Assembly: GCA_037044905.1 (NCBI GenBank) | Contig: JBAOKB010000082.1 | Coordinates: 1-64,000 of the forward strand | Source: Hortaea werneckii | Taxonomy: Eukaryota; Ascomycota; Dothideomycetes; Mycosphaerellales; Teratosphaeriaceae | Reading direction: 5' to 3' | Length of the DNA stretch: 64,000 bases | In this document: positions 40,725-49,036 of the stretch, one piece after another | Position numbering within the stretch: position 1 is the first letter of the stretch | How the letters are laid out: each line of letters starts with the position of its first letter | Program-made: the position numbers and the translations under genes | Notes under the pieces: generated by a model | What the model was told of the DNA's origin: nothing | What the model saw: only the letters and a program-made list of their open reading frames with translations | Database searches by the model: none

Positions 40725-40913
40725 ATCACCTTCAACGCCAAAGTCGTTGCTGATACCTCGCTCAGCGATGCGAATGAATCCGCAAAGATCGTCTCAGGTG
40801 GCGACTCCATTAACCTTTCACCTACCGAAGAGGCTCGATGCATTTAGTTACTTCAAATTTTCTTGTAAGAGAGTTAATACTCAGCGTCATCAGAGGAGAA
40901 CGCCGCTTAGCAT

Positions 40914-41938
40914 CTACTGGTTTCTGAACAGTACCCTCTTGATAGCATTGAATGTCCCCATGCATTCTTCGACCGTGGCATTTGTGTTGTCCTCCCATGC
41001 CTTATTCATGTTCTTCGTCATGTTCTCGTGGCCGTCTTTGATCTTCTGGACTTGCGCGATGAGGACGTCGTTGTAGGCTATCTCCTTCTTCAGGACTTCG
41101 ATTCTGTCACGCCTCTTCTGGTCCTCGTCTGCCTTTAGAAAGCGAGTTAGCCTCATGGAAACGTGAGTCTTTGCCGTAAACTTACATCAGCTCCACTTTG
41201 CATCTCTTGGTCTCGGGTTCCGGCAAACAAGGCTGAGAGTCTAGCCGTCTTCACGGCAGGCTCGCCACCAGGGCCGCGAGGGTTGGATGGGTTGCCGTGA
41301 ACATCGGTCGCCGGGTTCGCAGTCTGGGCAAAGCCGAATTGCTGTTGACTGTTGTTGCTGTTGTCGTACGAGCCTTGGAACCCGCTCCCAGGAGCCTGGT
41401 AACCGGGGTACGGGTTGTTGGCAGGGCCACCATGGTGGGATGGGCCGCCGAAGGGCAAACCGCTGAATTTCAGGTTACCGTAGGCCGGTTTCGAGGGCTC
41501 ATTCATGTACGCGTTCGAATACTGGCCGCCATAGTACGAAGGCTGATTGCCTTGAAACCCATGGACGTAGCCCTGAGCTTGGTTGCCTTGAGGCTGGTAG
41601 GAATGCGCTTGGTAGCCCTGAGGCAGCTGGCCCTGAGCTTGGCTGCCTTGAGCTTGGTTACCCTGAGGCTGGTAGAAGTGCGCTTGGTAACCCTGAGGCG
41701 GCTGACCCTGAGGCGGCTGGCCTTGAGCTTGGTAGCCCTGAGGCTGGACGAAGTGCGCTTGGTAACCCTGAGGCGGCTGACCCTGAGGCGGCTGGCCTTG
41801 AGCTTGGTAGCCCTGAGGCTGGACGAAGTGCGCTTGGTAGCCCTGAGGCGGCTGACCCTGAGGCGGCTGGCCCTGAGGCGGCTGGCCCTGAGGCGGCTGG
41901 CCCTGAGGCAGATTGAACTGGGTGTTTTGAGTATCCAT
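40914..41938 (-). CDS. Q/P/G/Y-rich repeat protein with C-terminal coiled coil
   Basis: Two exons (41938-41186 and 41132-40914, 53-bp intron, phase-0 join at GAD/ADED) give 323 aa. After a short MDTQNTQFNLPQG head come GQPPQ repeats and about four copies of a roughly 25-residue unit containing QGYQAHF(V/Y)QPQGYQAQ. A Gly/Tyr/Asn/Ser-rich stretch follows (residues 120-235), then a charged helical end (KRRDRIEVLKKEIAYNDVL and onwards) that should form a coiled coil. There is no signal peptide or membrane segment, so it is probably intracellular. The composition is prion-like and suggests phase separation or oligomerisation. I recognise no named family. The clean splice and the purely coding-frame repeats support a real gene. 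Confidence 0.68.
41610..41925. repeat. In-frame DNA tandem repeat coding the QG-rich protein
   Basis: Imperfect 75-bp higher-order units built from 15-bp submotifs (GGCGGCTGGCCCTGA and relatives), all multiples of three. Adjacent units are nearly identical (for example 41687-41761 and 41762-41836), so copy number is likely to vary between strains. Confidence 0.8.
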
Positions 41939-42465
41939 CTGTGTACTCTTAGTGAAGGTTTCAGATCAAAGGCGCCGGCGGAGATGCTCCGGGGCTACTG
42001 CGCAGACTTACGACACCGTTTGAACGACGACGGTCGGTTGCAAGCGGGTCACTCTCTCGAGTTAAGCAAGTGTCGTTGAGCAGGCTGTTGAATTACGCGA
42101 GCGCTGATGACACAGGTCGATCGGAAGTGTTTGATGAGTGAAGAGTCAGCGGTCGAAGAGTGCTCATGATACCGAAGAAGCTTTTACAGCAGCGTGCACA
42201 AGCGCATCCTCACGTGAACGGCTCGCACAAAGTGAGGGTTGGCAGGTGCAAGTGACGCAGGAATCAAATGAAAATGAAGGGTGAGTTACTTACATCCGCA
42301 GCTCGCCACCTAGGTACAGAGACCTGACCTCAAGACTAGAGCCGCAATCAGTACCATCACCAAGAACTTGATAGCCACATGCACACACCCCGATGATCTA
42401 CTTTTGAGGTTGCCAGCGGGGCTCAAAATTATCCTTGAGAGCCCTGATCGGTTCTTATCCTGTGA
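41939..42465. promoter_or_regulatory. Upstream region of the QG-repeat gene
   Basis: About 530 bp. No supported gene; it should contain the promoter of the QG-repeat gene. A CACCTAGGTA string lies at 42307-42316. Confidence 0.4.
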
Positions 42466-43027
42466 TGGAGCCAATGCTGGTACGCCAGTGTGGCTGGAAT
42501 CGTCAAGGCAATGGGGCCAGATCAACCCAATAGTACCAAGGAAGAGCTGTTAGCGCAATTGCAAGCTCGCGCACTGCTGGACGCCATGCGACCCCTAGCT
42601 CCACTGCGATCACAAAAAAATACGCTTTCACGCCAGCTGTGCTCGGTCGTTAGCTTCGTAAACAGCATACCAGAGCTCATGTCCAACTTCGATGCCAGCC
42701 GCGAAGGCGTTTTGGCCTCCTTTTCTCGCCTCATGGTACTGACAATGGCAATTCCGAAGAGCTCGCTCAAGAAATGGGATAATGATCTGCGCATGCTATC
42801 ACGCATGGCGCAAGAGAGCTTCAAACCTGCGTTCTCACGTGTATGACGAATTAATTGAAGGGCTAGAGAAGCCTATCGCTTCCGAGGAAAAGGAGGTACC
42901 GGATGTTGAGCTTCTGTCGAACTTGGACCTCGCGTCGACGGCCCATGAGTTATTGGATAAGGCCATGAGTAAGTACGGCCTGCACATGCTTAATGAAGCC
43001 CCTCTTACGGAAGCCATGACAGCCTGA
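42466..43027 (+). pseudogene. Frame-broken orphan ORF (possible pseudogene)
   Basis: Two overlapping plus-strand frames look coding. The first (from the ATG at 42511, reading MGPDQPNSTKEELLAQLQAR) stays open to a TGA at 42844. The second, one base on, continues without interruption as YDELIEGLEKPIASEEKEV and ends at 43025-43027. Both are rich in helix-forming residues with no low-complexity artefact. A net shift of one base near 42838 would join them; no intron of plausible size fits, although the GTATGA at 42840 could be a donor to an unrecognised acceptor. The 5' end is also unclear (in-frame stop at 42463). I recognise no family. It is either a decayed gene or a gene with an unresolved splice or sequencing error. 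Confidence 0.4.
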
Positions 43028-43563
43028 AAGGTAGTTCCAACATGCAGCGTCGTTCAAGACGCATACAAACGAGCAGACAAGACATACCAGTTTGCTTTTC
43101 GAGTTCGTGACAGATTCGAGGAGATCGGTCTATGGGAGGAGAAAGCGTGAGCACGACAGGCAGGCTGGAGAGACAGGGCCCCTGTCGACATTCGCTGAAG
43201 GATGATGGCTTGGCTCAATGGGTTCAAAGGTGTGTGTCCTGCATCGTCGAGCTCGTGATCTTGCATGTTATAGGTCGCGTGTACATGCATTCTGATTCTT
43301 TCATATTCTGGGACCATGCGCACCTAGCTCGTGATTTTGCGTCATGGCAAAGTTTAGTCCATAGCCCCAGGCCTGAACGTGTGGAAGTGTACCTTTGATA
43401 TATTGTTTGTCGTACGCTGATTTGCAAAACTCTCGCGTCACGACGCCGTAGGTACGTGCCAAAAAGTGGGGCAACAGCCGACAGGCGACTCCACTCGTCT
43501 CAACTTCGAACTCGATCTTGCAGGGCTTCTCCGGATATAATTCAGCCCAACAAGAAAAAGAAA
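43028..43563. other. Intergenic region
   Basis: About 540 bp between the frame-broken ORF and the metallo-beta-lactamase-fold gene. No feature recognised beyond short ORFs without motifs. Confidence 0.4.
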
Positions 43564-44558
43564 ATGAAAACTTCTGAAGACCTCTTGATCTGCGTTGCGT
43601 GCGGTACGCAATTTGATGTACCAGCAGACGAGCCTCCGAGAGGGTGTCGTATTTGCGACGTGAGATGCCCTCCAATTCTCTTCCTCCGGTATAATACTGA
43701 GAAATCCGTCAGGATCCACGGCAGTATGTGCCGCCGAGTGGTCAACAGTGGACTTCGCTCGCGAAAATGCGAGGCAGCTATCGCAACAAATTCGTGCCGG
43801 TCGGTGAGAGCAATGGGGAAGAACGTATGACATCGATCTGGACGGAGCCAAAGATGGCAATTGGCCAGCGATGCATCTTGATTCAGACTGACCAAGGAAA
43901 CGTACTCTGGGACTGTATCACATATCTCGACGAGGAGACTGTAAATTTCATCAAAGGCAAGGGTGGGTTGAAAGCGATTGTCATCAGCCATCCGCACTAC
44001 TACACGACACATCTTGATTGGGCCAAGACCTTTGACTGTCCAGTGTATATTGCGCAAGACGATGCTGAGTGGTTCAACCGAGTGGACAATGAAGGGCGGA
44101 GACAACTGTTCAGTGGCGACTCGCAAGATATCCTCGACCAGACAACCGCAATCAAAACCGGTGGGCACTTCCCAGGTAGCCTTGTGTTGAAGTGGCAGGA
44201 CAAGCTCATGATTGCCGACTCGTTCGTGACTGTACCAGTGAGTCCAATTCTCCTTCAAAATCCAGGGCTCTGCTATCTCTGACCTCATATGCAGTCTGCG
44301 CTCTATCACATTGATCGCTTGCCTGGGACGACGTCGTACTCTTTCATGTGGGCTGTACCCAATATGATTCCATTGCCACCTTCAGAACTACACAAAATGT
44401 GGCAATCGATTAAGCCTTACAACTTCAACAGCACACACGGAGCATTTGTAGGCCACGAGGTTCGAGATCCGAAGGTCAAGAAGCGGGTACTGGAAAGTAT
44501 GAAGATTCAAACTCGAGCAATGGGGTGGCAGGATCATCCACTGCTGCAAGAGGAATGA
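43564..44558 (+). CDS. Metallo-beta-lactamase-fold protein with N-terminal zinc ribbon
   Basis: Three exons (43564-43659, 43713-44237 and 44295-44558; introns 53 and 57 bp) give 294 aa. The N terminus is a rubredoxin-like ribbon: CVACGTQF then GCRICDD, two CxxC knuckles divided by intron 1. The metallo-hydrolase domain follows, with IVISHPHYYTTHLDW in the position of the HxHxDH metal motif, CPVYIAQDDAEW, TGGHFPGSLVLKW (third metal-binding His) and MIADSF. The HPHYYTTH form is characteristic of a fungal/bacterial subgroup of unknown substrate. The last exon carries GHEVRDPKVKKRVLESM. It probably acts in the cytosol. The splices are well supported because each restores the domain; the reaction is not known. 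Confidence 0.82.
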
Positions 44559-44707
44559 GCATGAAGCGTCTGATTTCCATTTCGACGTGAACATTTCAGC
44601 TGGTATAAGTATGCACTGATTTTATGCACCATGATAAGAAAGACCACTTGCGGGTCTGAAGACAAATTCGTAGATTTCAAAGCACTTTCGGAGAATGGTG
44701 TTGCACC

Positions 44708-45527
44708 CTACTGAGGCGCTGCGGTAGCTTGAGATGCGCCAGAGGTTGCGCTGTCGATACCAGGTAAGGTGCCGCCAAAGCCACCCGTGGAACCGAAACC
44801 TCCAGCACCGCGGACAGTCTGCTCCAGTTCCGGCACAACCACAACATCTGGTGTATAGATCTGTATACGAGTCAGCTACAGTAACCCTTCAGTCTAGAAC
44901 ACGATCTCTTACCCGTTCTACGATAAGCTGCGCCACTCTCTCGCCGACTGCGACCTTGAAGTCGGTATCGCTGAAATTAAAAAGTAAGACCTTAAGCGGC
45001 CCACGGTAGTCTGCATCGATGACACCAGCACCAACGTCGATACTGTGCTTGCTTGCCAGCCCACTTCGCGGGGCCACTCTGCCGTAAGTGCCGGCCGGAA
45101 CAGCAATACTGATGTCCGTGTCTGCTAATACTTTTCCTCGTGCGGGCACTGTCGTCTCCTTGGATGCGTAAAGGTCATATCCAGCAGCGAATGCCGAGCC
45201 CTTTGTTGGCGCCTTAGCAGTCTCGGAAAGGAGCTTGACCTGCAATGCTGGTGGAGGCGGCTCGAATGCCATCGGGGGCATTGAGGGGAGAGATTGAGCT
45301 GCGGCCAGAGGATTGGAGGCAGCGTTCGGTGCTGAGGCCATGCTGGCGATGGGATCCGGCTGGGATGGTGTCTCGGGGGTAGGGGTAGGCTGAGCGTCGT
45401 TGAGGATAGCCGCTACTGAGAGATTGGCGGCGGGTTCGGTGTATTTGGTGCGCTTCGGATCAGGGGACGACGGCAGACTGGGAGCGTCGTGTGTGATTTC
45501 GGGTTGTGGGGTTTCTTCTTCAGCCAT
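44708..45527 (-). CDS. dut1: dUTP diphosphatase (dUTPase)
   Basis: Trimeric dUTPase that hydrolyses dUTP to dUMP, keeping uracil out of DNA and feeding dTMP synthesis. Two exons (45527-44913 and 44860-44708, 52-bp intron) give 255 aa. All five family motifs are present: AAGYDLYAS, GRVAPRSGLA, GAGVIDADYRGP, GERVAQLIVER and the C-terminal RGAGGFGSTGGFG, the last coming from exon 2. The catalytic core is preceded by an unusual N-terminal extension of about 100 residues rich in Pro/Ala/Ser, and followed by about 25 extra residues after motif 5. The extension has no clear mitochondrial or nuclear signal, apart from a DPKRTK cluster. It is divergent from the orphan at 45736. Confidence 0.92.
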
Positions 45528-45735
45528 CCTGTGTGCACATGGTCTGAGCAAACCAAAGGAGTATGAATGGTGTGAAGCGAAGTGGCATGTTTGCGGGGCA
45601 TCTTGACCGCTTCAAGTTCGCGACTGGCGACGCGTCGGCGGCAATTCGGAATTGTTGCCGCGCGCGAGCTGCGACTTCCAGGCGGTCAACTCCAAGACTC
45701 GTCTGAGATCTGACAACGTAAACAGCCGGCCTATC
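45528..45735. promoter_or_regulatory. Shared divergent promoter, dUTPase and conserved orphan
   Basis: 208 bp between opposed ATGs. It contains GCGACGCGTCGGCG at about 45628-45641, with an ACGCGT core (an MCB-like element known to drive G1/S genes in yeast), which would suit dUTPase. Confidence 0.5.
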
Positions 45736-46368
45736 ATGGTCGATCAAACCCAGTTGCAGTCTGTTGAGGAAGGCTCAAACCAAATTCATAGCCCACTGCA
45801 CGTTCTGGCCCCCCCATCGCGCCTTTTCGCCGCCCACTGGTCTCTGTTTCTACCGGATCTTAACAACGGCGACCCGCAACAGGAGTCAAGCACTGGAACG
45901 CGCATTCATGTTGTTGGCGATAGGCTTGGTGGGTTTCGGCTGGAGATCGTTCGTGGCTACGATTCTCAGAAGGACCGAAGTCTGCAAGGCAGAATCTTTG
46001 CACTAGCCAGGGTACCACAGCAATATTTGCAGCCTTGCCAGGCGTCACTGGAGAGTCTGCAAGACTGTCAGTCAAAAGATGATGATGAAGGCGGGGGTTT
46101 CATAAGTGAAGAATTTAGGAGTCCTTTCGAAATTGCCTGCTCGCTTGTCGAAGCTCCTGGACCAAGTTTAAATCGTGTTTCTCAGCAGCAAACGGCAGAT
46201 GAGAGAGTCGGCCGAAGACCAAAGTCCGAGGTGAAAGATTGTCAGTGGTGGGTAAGGCAAGTCATCCATTCATTGGTGGAACAAGAGATGCTGTTGCCAA
46301 TAGTAGTTGGAGATGAGGGATCTGGAGAGGACCCTCGCCGTAGAATACAGACTATACCTATTCATTGA
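45736..46368 (+). CDS. Conserved fungal hypothetical protein
   Basis: Intronless, 210 aa from the ATG at 45736 (MVDQTQLQSVEEG). A compact N-terminal region reads APPSRLFAAHWSLFLPD, then GTRIHVVGDRLGGFRLEIVRGYD, a pattern I associate with a widespread but uncharacterised fungal family. The end has CQWWVRQVIHSLVEQEML. There is no signal peptide or membrane segment. I cannot name a function. Composition and the shared divergent promoter with dUTPase support a real gene. Confidence 0.65.
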   Translation: MVDQTQLQSVEEGSNQIHSPLHVLAPPSRLFAAHWSLFLPDLNNGDPQQESSTGTRIHVVGDRLGGFRLEIVRGYDSQKDRSLQGRIFALARVPQQYLQPCQASLESLQDCQSKDDDEGGGFISEEFRSPFEIACSLVEAPGPSLNRVSQQQTADERVGRRPKSEVKDCQWWVRQVIHSLVEQEMLLPIVVGDEGSGEDPRRRIQTIPIH

Positions 46369-46660
46369 GCGGAGAGTTCATGTTTCCGCATTATTCAACG
46401 TGTTCGTCTACTACGCCACCGTAAAAGTCTTGACCTTGGCTTTTTACGATATTAGCTCACTTCCCTGCAGATCGAGGTTTCGTACCTCTGATAAGATGCA
46501 TGTTAACAAGAAGCGCGCGCTTATTTTCATGACTTTCTATTCTAAGAAGCTAAGCGGGCGTCTAGGCATCGATTATTCCAAGAATATTCAAGTGCTGCTC
46601 AGCGACTGCGACAACTGTATTCAATGTTCTATCGACTTTTCGCATGAGACTGAAAGCAAA

Positions 46661-47605
46661 ATGGCACGCACCACGGTCAATATCGGCGAGCTTCCGCAGC
46701 GGTCGACCGAAGACTTTCGGAGCTCGAACATTGATAAAGTCAACCCGAAGAGGCTACCAACGCCATGTGAAGTGCGTGTGCAGGCGGTGCACCAACAGGC
46801 AGTACCCATCGGCCAGAATCCTGCAGACGCATTTCGTCCAGCCCCAGTCTGTTTCCCTCAAGATGACCTCCTCGTCAAATGGGGAACTGATGTGACCATA
46901 GCGGAAGGACAGTGTCTATGGTTCTTCAATCAATACCTGCAAGACAGGGTACCAGTACCTCGCATTTATGGTTGGACGCAAGATCAAGGCCAGACCTTTT
47001 TGTACATGCAACTAATCTCTGGTGACCCATTATCAAAGCGTTGGGATAATCTCTCATCGGACGAGAAGCTGTCTATCTCTGAGCAGCTCAAGCCTATGGT
47101 GGCTACGTGGCAGGGTCTCAAACGCCATGACTGCCCCGCGTCAAACCAACCTCTACTGTCGCAACTAGGTGGCCAGGCTCTTCGGGATATCATGTTTCAT
47201 GATGGAGAAAACTATCCTGCTGGGCCTTTTGAATCTGTTCGAGAATTCAATGATGCTTTTGCAAGGCTTGCCCATCCAACGGCAGCAGTCGACGACATCG
47301 ATCCCCGAAAGGCATTCGTGGAATTGCGTGGCTTGACGGACGATATGCCCGTTGTATTCGCGCATGCCGACCTGGATCTTGGCAACATCTTAACTACGAA
47401 AACCGAAGAAGGCCCGGCACAAGTGAAGGCTATCATTGATTGGCATCAGGCGGGTTGGTATCCACAATACTGGGATTGGCTGAAGGCCCAAAGCGTCGGA
47501 CAATTCGGCTCTGAGTGGGTGGTACATTACCTCCCAAAGTTCCTACAGCTGCCACCCGATGACTACCATGAGGCGTTTGAATATGTCAGCATGGCACTTA
47601 TTTAA
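46661..47605 (+). CDS. Aminoglycoside phosphotransferase (APH)-type kinase-like protein
   Basis: Intronless, 314 aa from the ATG at 46661 (MARTTVNIGELP). It has the kinase-like fold of the APH/choline-kinase superfamily: LLVKWG (nucleotide lysine), QYLQDRVPVPRIYGW, FLYMQLISGDPLSKRW, the catalytic loop VFAHADLDLGNIL (HxDxxxxN) and AIIDWHQAGWYPQYWDW (metal Asp). Such proteins are greatly expanded in fungi and only rarely confer drug resistance; the natural substrate is unknown. The open frame continues upstream for about 118 codons, but without family similarity, so I prefer this start. Confidence 0.8.
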   Translation: MARTTVNIGELPQRSTEDFRSSNIDKVNPKRLPTPCEVRVQAVHQQAVPIGQNPADAFRPAPVCFPQDDLLVKWGTDVTIAEGQCLWFFNQYLQDRVPVPRIYGWTQDQGQTFLYMQLISGDPLSKRWDNLSSDEKLSISEQLKPMVATWQGLKRHDCPASNQPLLSQLGGQALRDIMFHDGENYPAGPFESVREFNDAFARLAHPTAAVDDIDPRKAFVELRGLTDDMPVVFAHADLDLGNILTTKTEEGPAQVKAIIDWHQAGWYPQYWDWLKAQSVGQFGSEWVVHYLPKFLQLPPDDYHEAFEYVSMALI

Positions 47606-47789
47606 ATGTTCTCATCCACTGCCATGCTGTAGCACGATTATGTTGCATGCTTCAGGCCTGAATTCACTTGGTCCTTCCAATCGCAGCTCAATGCCGTTGA
47701 TCTATGGCAATAACGGATGTGTCGATTGTCATGAGAATTTGTTACTGGGCTGCATGCTGCAGATATATGGACCATGAAGCTTAGCTGCC

Positions 47790-48359
47790 TTAAGACATCA
47801 GCTCTTTCTCTGGACCGGCCCACTTGATTTTGTAAATTTGCACGCCTTCGTGCGTGCCCTGCCACTCATGACGGTGCAGGCCAAAGCCTTCCATTTCAGG
47901 TTGTGGAATCCGAGGCATCATGCCCATCTTGACGACGACTTTGCCTGGATAGGCCGCCGTCTCAGACTTCACAGGACTAGATGATCATCAGATTATATCA
48001 AAATGGGAGTAGTCTATCACCTCGACCTTTAAACAAAGTACTTACTTGCCATCTGTGCTGCAGAAGAAGCGATAGACTGGGTTCCCACTCAAGGTAGCCT
48101 TATCTTCGTAGCATTTTAAAGTGCCATTCTTGTCATCGATTGTGACTTTCTCTGCTTCAATGAGGAGGTTTGAGGCAACGTAAGAGCCGGCGACCTTTCG
48201 ACAATTCGAACAATGACAAAGGTGTCCTCGAAGTCTGGTAAAGAGTTCCTTGTCATGGATAGTTACTGTGATACTGCCGCATAGACAAGAACCCGAAAGG
48301 GATTCAGAGAATGTGGAAGGGTCGTGCTGCTTCGGGTCTCCCGTTGGTTGGTTGGGCAT
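47790..48359 (-). CDS. GFA/CENP-V-type zinc protein
   Basis: Small protein of the glutathione-dependent formaldehyde-activating/CENP-V family, 166 aa in two exons (48359-48046 and 47976-47790; 69-bp intron GTAAGT...CTAG). Zinc-binding signatures are SGSCLCGSITVTI (CxC) and GHLCHCSNCRKVAGSYVASNLLI (CxxC), with a third zinc residue in FFCSTDGN across the splice. The C terminus reads MPRIPQPEMEGFGLHRHEWQG. The family forms a zinc mini-domain; true GFA activity on S-hydroxymethylglutathione has been questioned, so the reaction is not assigned. Confidence 0.85.
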
Positions 48360-49036
48360 CTTTGGGAACAGGACTATTTTTCCTAGTGAAGAAGGCAGGA
48401 TTGTAGTCTTGAAAGGGTTAAGAGACTTGTTGATGTTGAAAGAGAAAGCAAGATGAGCAACAGAATAACGCTGAGTAAAGAAAGCTTCTTGTTCATCCCC
48501 TCATTTGTGACAAATACAACCGCATGAGTCCGAGGCAGTCATTGCAGATCTTCAGTTAGCCGACACACTTTTTCGATTTTTCGCATCGAAAGGCGAGGAG
48601 ATAAGGTGGAATGTTGTGTCAAGCGAACATGTATTTTCTTATTCAAATACAGGAAACTGAAAAGCCTACTATGTACCTAGCTGTAAAGGTAAGAAGTGAG
48701 CCTAGGTACCTAGGTAGATAGGAATTCAAGCTGTCACGGGACAGTCCAAAGGCGAGGAAGGGATGATGCCGTACATCCTAAGAAGTGAAGCATTTCGACG
48801 TGGTTGGTTCGCTTGTACCCGGCGCTAGCGGGAGTCGAGCCTTTGACTGTCTGGAGGGCGACGCAGACTTTCCTGAGATACTTCGGACAGCGGAGATGTG
48901 GGAGCGACCCTGCACACGTGAGGGCGTGAGAGCGGAAGGACCCGCGTCGCGTCGACTTCGCGTCATCCGTTAGTCTGCACTCCAGCCGGCTTCATGGCGT
49001 TGGCGACGTCAAGAATACACACGTAGCGACGATGCG
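48360..49036. promoter_or_regulatory. Divergent intergenic region, GFA-like and mph1 genes
   Basis: 677 bp. A TACCTAGGTA palindrome at 48707-48716 matches the one at 19759. Just before mph1 the sequence is GC-rich with CGCGTCGACTTCGCGTC at about 48945-48961. No gene seen. Confidence 0.45.

Noticed and set aside
41610..41925. CRISPR-like or satellite array
   Set aside because: Units are multiples of three within an open reading frame and have no unique spacers; it is a protein-coding repeat, and the host is eukaryotic.
41297..42079. 260-codon antisense ORF with Leu/Val/Ala repeats
   Set aside because: Complement of the QG-repeat coding region; repeats simply mirror it.
43028..43563. Coding exons upstream of the metallo-beta-lactamase-fold gene
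   Set aside because: The ATG at 43564 followed by the CxxC ribbon gives a complete N terminus; upstream frame (43456-43563) is basic and without motif.
46661..47605. Antibiotic-resistance gene (APH)
   Set aside because: Motifs are of the broad APH-fold family that is expanded in fungi; no evidence of aminoglycoside activity or of horizontal transfer.
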